Source: Alcanivorax sp. S6407 (GTDB lineage Bacteria; Pseudomonadota; Gammaproteobacteria; Pseudomonadales; Alcanivoracaceae). Taken from it: a DNA stretch of 64,000 bases. Where the stretch lies: positions 62,001 through 126,000 of the forward strand of contig NZ_JALKBH010000001.1 of assembly GCF_023016115.1 (NCBI RefSeq), read 5' to 3'. A program made the position numbers and the translations under genes. The notes beneath the pieces were generated by a model, which saw nothing but the letters and a program-made list of their open reading frames with translations, did not search any database and was not told the DNA's origin. Shown one piece after another: positions 61,401 through 64,000 of the stretch; the first letter of the stretch is position 1; each line of letters begins with the position of its first letter.

Positions 61401-62486
61401 ATGAGTGCAGCAGAGCAGGCGATACGGGAACAACTGGGGCGTTTTGTGCCAGAGGATCTGGGTGTCTCACTGGCCCAGGCCAATGCCGCTATCGACATCG
61501 TTGTCGGCGATGCCGCTGTGGCCGCAACGGTGACGCTGGGGTATCCCTGTGCCGGGATGGAGCCGGAACTGCAATCCAGGATGCAGGATCATCTTGCCGA
61601 CCTGCTCGACGGTCGGGCGTTTTCGCTTTCTCTGAAGAAACAGGTGATGCCGCACCGGACCCAGTCTGATATGCCGGCGCTGGATCAGGTGGCCAACGTG
61701 ATTGCGGTAGCTTCCGGCAAGGGCGGCGTGGGCAAGTCCACCACGGCGGTGAATCTGGCGTTGGCGCTGCAGGCGGAAGGCGCCCGGGTGGGGCTGCTGG
61801 ATGCGGATGTGTTTGGTCCCAGTCAGCCATTGATGTTGGGAAAACCTGACGGGACTCGCCCGGAGGTGCTGGACGGCAAGACCTTCGTGCCGGTGGATGC
61901 CTACGGTCTGCAGACCATGTCCATGGGCTATCTGACCACTCAGCAGACCCCGGTGGTGTGGCGTGGTCCCAAAGCCAGTGGCGCTCTGGTGCAGATGATG
62001 GAGCAGACCCGCTGGCAGGGGCTGGATTACCTGCTGGTGGATCTGCCCCCGGGTACTGGGGATATCCAGCTTACCCTGGCCCAGAAGATACCGGTGGCCG
62101 GTGCCGTGGTGATTACCACGCCCCAGGATATTGCCCTGCTGGATGCTATCAAGGGGGTGGAGATGTTCCGCAAGGTGGACATCAAGGTATTGGGCATCGT
62201 GGAAAACATGGCGGTACATATCTGCAGTAACTGTGGCCACCAGGAGCATGTCTTCGGCCAGGGCGGCGGTGAGCGTATGGCGCAGGAATACGACACCGAG
62301 GTGCTGGCGGCGCTGCCGTTGTCCCTGAAGATCCGTGAGCAGGCAGACAGCGGCAAGCCGGTCGTGGCGGCCTGCCCGGACAGCGAGGAAGCGGCCCTGT
62401 ACCGCAAGGCGGCACGACGCCTGGCGGCCCGACTATCTTTGACCGAACAGGGCAAGCGCGCCTTCCCGAAGGTGACGCAGCATTAA
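61401..62486 (+). CDS. apbC: Fe-S cluster carrier ATPase ApbC/Mrp
   Basis: A 361-residue P-loop ATPase that carries and transfers 4Fe-4S clusters. The N-terminal MIP18-type region (about 5-90) precedes GKGGVGKST (106-114), the deviant Walker A. The cluster-binding CSNC (C275, C278) is near residue 276. The DxD-type segment [13 protein letters not shown] belongs to the nucleotide-switch region. It lies upstream of dcd in the same direction, across a gap with inverted heptamer arrays. In Pseudomonas I recall apbC and dcd adjacent to metG. Confidence 0.95.
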   Translation: MSAAEQAIREQLGRFVPEDLGVSLAQANAAIDIVVGDAAVAATVTLGYPCAGMEPELQSRMQDHLADLLDGRAFSLSLKKQVMPHRTQSDMPALDQVANVIAVASGKGGVGKSTTAVNLALALQAEGARVGLLDADVFGPSQPLMLGKPDGTRPEVLDGKTFVPVDAYGLQTMSMGYLTTQQTPVVWRGPKASGALVQMMEQTRWQGLDYLLVDLPPGTGDIQLTLAQKIPVAGAVVITTPQDIALLDAIKGVEMFRKVDIKVLGIVENMAVHICSNCGHQEHVFGQGGGERMAQEYDTEVLAALPLSLKIREQADSGKPVVAACPDSEEAALYRKAARRLAARLSLTEQGKRAFPKVTQH

Positions 62487-62490
62487 AAGA

Positions 62491-62668
62491 AGCTTCAAGC
62501 CCCAAGCTGCAACGCGGAACAGGGGAGGGGTGTCAGAGGTTGTGCCCGCGCAGGAGCCCCGGGCGCGGCGGCAGACCAGGAACCCGGTATTGCCTGGCTG
62601 CGCGTTGTAGCTTGCAGCTTGAGGCTTGTAGCTGGTGTTACGTCTGGCATCCGGCGTCCCGCGTCTAT
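62491..62668. repeat. Inverted pair of 7-bp-period arrays between apbC and dcd, plus a second array
   Basis: The left arm reads AGCTTCA, AGCCCCA, AGCTGCA (62491-62511). The right arm reads TGTAGCT, TGCAGCT, TGAGGCT, TGTAGCT (62606-62633). Both are AGCTACA-family heptamers in opposite sense. Immediately after come CGTCTGG, CATCCGG, CGTCCCG, CGTCTAT (62641-62668) of the CTGACGC type. The two families are therefore adjacent here. Confidence 0.8.
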
Positions 62669-62722
62669 ACCATTAAGCGCTTGAAATTACGGCTCACCCC
62701 ATTTCGGAACCGAGAGGCAGGA

Positions 62723-63292
62723 ATGACAATTAAATCGGATCGCTGGATTACCCGCATGTCGAAAGAGCACGGCATGATCGAGCCTTTTCAGGCCGAGCAG
62801 GTGCGTGCGGATGCCGAGGGCAACAAGCTGATTTCCTACGGGGTGTCCAGCTACGGCTATGACGTGCGTTGTGCAGATGAATTCAAGGTGTTCACCAATA
62901 TTCACTCTGCCACGGTGGATCCAAAGCACTTCGACGAGCGCAGCTTCGTGGATATCAAGGGTGAGTACTGCATTATCCCGCCCAATTCCTTCGCGTTGGC
63001 CCGCACCGTGGAGTATTTCCGCATTCCGCGTAATGTGCTCACCGTGTGCCTGGGCAAATCAACCTATGCCCGTTGCGGCATCATCGTGAACGTGACTCCG
63101 CTGGAACCGGAGTGGGAAGGGCATGTGACCCTGGAATTTTCCAACACCACCACCTTGCCGGCGAAGATCTATGCCAACGAAGGGGTGGCGCAGATGCTGT
63201 TCTTCGAATCCGATGAGGTGTGTGAAACCTCCTACGGGGATCGTGGCGGCAAATACCAGGGCCAGAAAGGGGTTACCCTGCCTCGGGCGTAA
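62723..63292 (+). CDS. dcd: dCTP deaminase
   Basis: A 189-residue dCTP deaminase that makes dUTP for thymidylate synthesis. [13 protein letters not shown] and [12 protein letters not shown] contain the nucleotide-binding and catalytic residues, and [17 protein letters not shown] holds the catalytic glutamate. The C-terminal flexible tail [11 protein letters not shown] closes over the substrate. The ATG at 62723 follows GAGAGGCAGGA. Its last 20 bp overlap the end of the convergent DUF3108 gene. Confidence 0.96.
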   Translation: MTIKSDRWITRMSKEHGMIEPFQAEQVRADAEGNKLISYGVSSYGYDVRCADEFKVFTNIHSATVDPKHFDERSFVDIKGEYCIIPPNSFALARTVEYFRIPRNVLTVCLGKSTYARCGIIVNVTPLEPEWEGHVTLEFSNTTTLPAKIYANEGVAQMLFFESDEVCETSYGDRGGKYQGQKGVTLPRA

Positions 63293-64000
63293 CCGCTTCT
63301 GGAGCGGGCTGACTGCTGTCAGCCTCGTTTTGCTGAGTGATGGCCTTGCTGTCGACGGTGTCAGAGGTGTCGGGATCCGGGCCCTTGTAATCGGTCATGA
63401 TCAGATCAGCCTTCAGGAAGGTGCTCTCGATGTGTTTGGCCTTCACCACCATATAATCCAGAGACGGCGCTACCCAGAACAGGGTGCGCCGTTTTTTCTT
63501 GCTGTCACCGTCGCGCTTCTTTTCCACCAGCAGGGTGTCCAGCTTGCCCAGCGGCGTCTTGATGGTTTCCCGATCAATCACTGCAAAATGATGGGTCCGG
63601 ATGCGGTCGCCGTAGACGCTGGTCACGGAGTAATTGTCTGACCCTTGCGAGAACACGCAACGCCCGCGTAACAGGATGGTCAGTTCATCGAGGGTGTTGT
63701 CAGGGATATCGATGCTTTCCTTGTCATCCTCGGAGACGTTGTGCACTCGCGGCGGCGCCCACTGGAAATTCATCCGGTGATAACGGTGCTGGCCAAAACC
63801 TTCAAACTCATGCAGGTAGCGGCTGGTGCGTGGCTGGCAGTCGCGCCATTCGAAAAAGCTTTCCTCGGTATTGGTGAGCAGAAACGATTTGGCCTTTAGC
63901 AGCATGTGATAGCTGTCTTCCCCCTCCGCCGGCTCCAGTACCAGGTCTGCTTTTACCGGGGTCGGCAGCTTGTTGACGTAGATGCGGAATTCGGCCGCGA
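63273..64000 (-). CDS. DUF3108 domain-containing protein (partial, N-terminus outside window)
   Basis: The 5' end lies beyond the right edge. The visible part reads through to the window limit in frame ([20 protein letters not shown]...). The pattern of DUF3108 is present, with [27 protein letters not shown]-type strands and [18 protein letters not shown] near the end. These proteins are usually exported beta-rich proteins of unknown role; the signal peptide would be outside the window. The C-terminal tail is rich in D, S, T, E and A. Its 3' end overlaps dcd by 20 bp on the opposite strand. Confidence 0.8.
   Translation of the reverse strand, partial: AAEFRIYVNKLPTPVKADLVLEPAEGEDSYHMLLKAKSFLLTNTEESFFEWRDCQPRTSRYLHEFEGFGQHRYHRMNFQWAPPRVHNVSEDDKESIDIPDNTLDELTILLRGRCVFSQGSDNYSVTSVYGDRIRTHHFAVIDRETIKTPLGKLDTLLVEKKRDGDSKKKRRTLFWVAPSLDYMVVKAKHIESTFLKADLIMTDYKGPDPDTSDTVDSKAITQQNEADSSQPAPEAVTPEAG

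Overview
The window looks like a chromosomal segment of a marine gammaproteobacterium. The gene families and order (Rnf complex, metG, apbC and dcd, a GH3 nagZ next to a methylthioinosine phosphorylase, a PA0069-type radical SAM protein, GDH-180, DUF748) fit the Pseudomonas/Oceanospirillales side of the class, and an Alcanivorax-like organism is my best guess. That placement is inferred from family content, not from an alignment. Coding density is high, GC is moderate to high, and I see no prophage, integrase, insertion-sequence transposase, CRISPR array or rRNA operon. One tRNA gene, tRNA-Gly(CCC), is present.

Layout. 1-1263: end of an rnf operon (rnfB partial, rnfA) on the minus strand. 1592-8390: mostly small metabolic or unknown genes (class V aminotransferase, lipase-like hydrolase, two unknown proteins, DUF2834, SDR, SseB, zinc ribbon, LigB-type dioxygenase). 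8424-14894: a HAMP-GAF sensor without a kinase, an MpaB/rubber-oxygenase-like protein bracketed by long direct repeats, an HD-domain (PhnZ/MIOX-like) protein with a class II aldolase, and a divergent Crp/Fnr regulator. 14895-17313: an AT-rich patch with two tandem PL7 alginate lyases. 17559-26175: metG, two convergent hybrid histidine kinases whose 3' ends overlap, and a PhoD-like phosphatase. 26501-35322: DUF2288, the 1599-residue NAD-glutamate dehydrogenase, a radical SAM gene under a strong LexA-type dyad, and an SDR-TetR-hydrolase operon behind a candidate TetR operator. 35409-43963: DUF4442, DUF748 with a spermidine-synthase-like protein, slt, rsmC and an extended SDR. 44092-50335: tRNA-Gly, then a tight plus-strand run of L,D-transpeptidase, nagZ, MscS channel, hypoxanthine PRTase, methylthioinosine phosphorylase, CNNM/CorC transporter and cysK. 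50660-54660: HI0933-type flavoprotein, tag, a small unknown gene, and umuDC under a LexA box. 55177-61199: a patatin-like phospholipase, then a minus-strand module of a pseudo-receiver protein, a COG2229-like small GTPase and two Roadblock/LC7 proteins, preceded by AraC and SIMPL genes. 61401-64000: apbC, dcd and a partial DUF3108 gene.

The most unusual feature is the intergenic DNA. Many gaps carry short, degenerate arrays with an exact 7-bp period. They fall into four sequence families (AGCTACA, TCGAAAC, CTGACGC and ACGCAAC types). They are often arranged as inverted pairs around a short loop, sometimes nested inside larger inverted repeats or next to REP/MITE-like elements. They sit beside stop codons and even inside the rnfA-rnfB gap. 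The GTPase/Roadblock module, the LexA-dyad radical SAM gene and the repeat-bracketed oxygenase gene are the other leads worth following.
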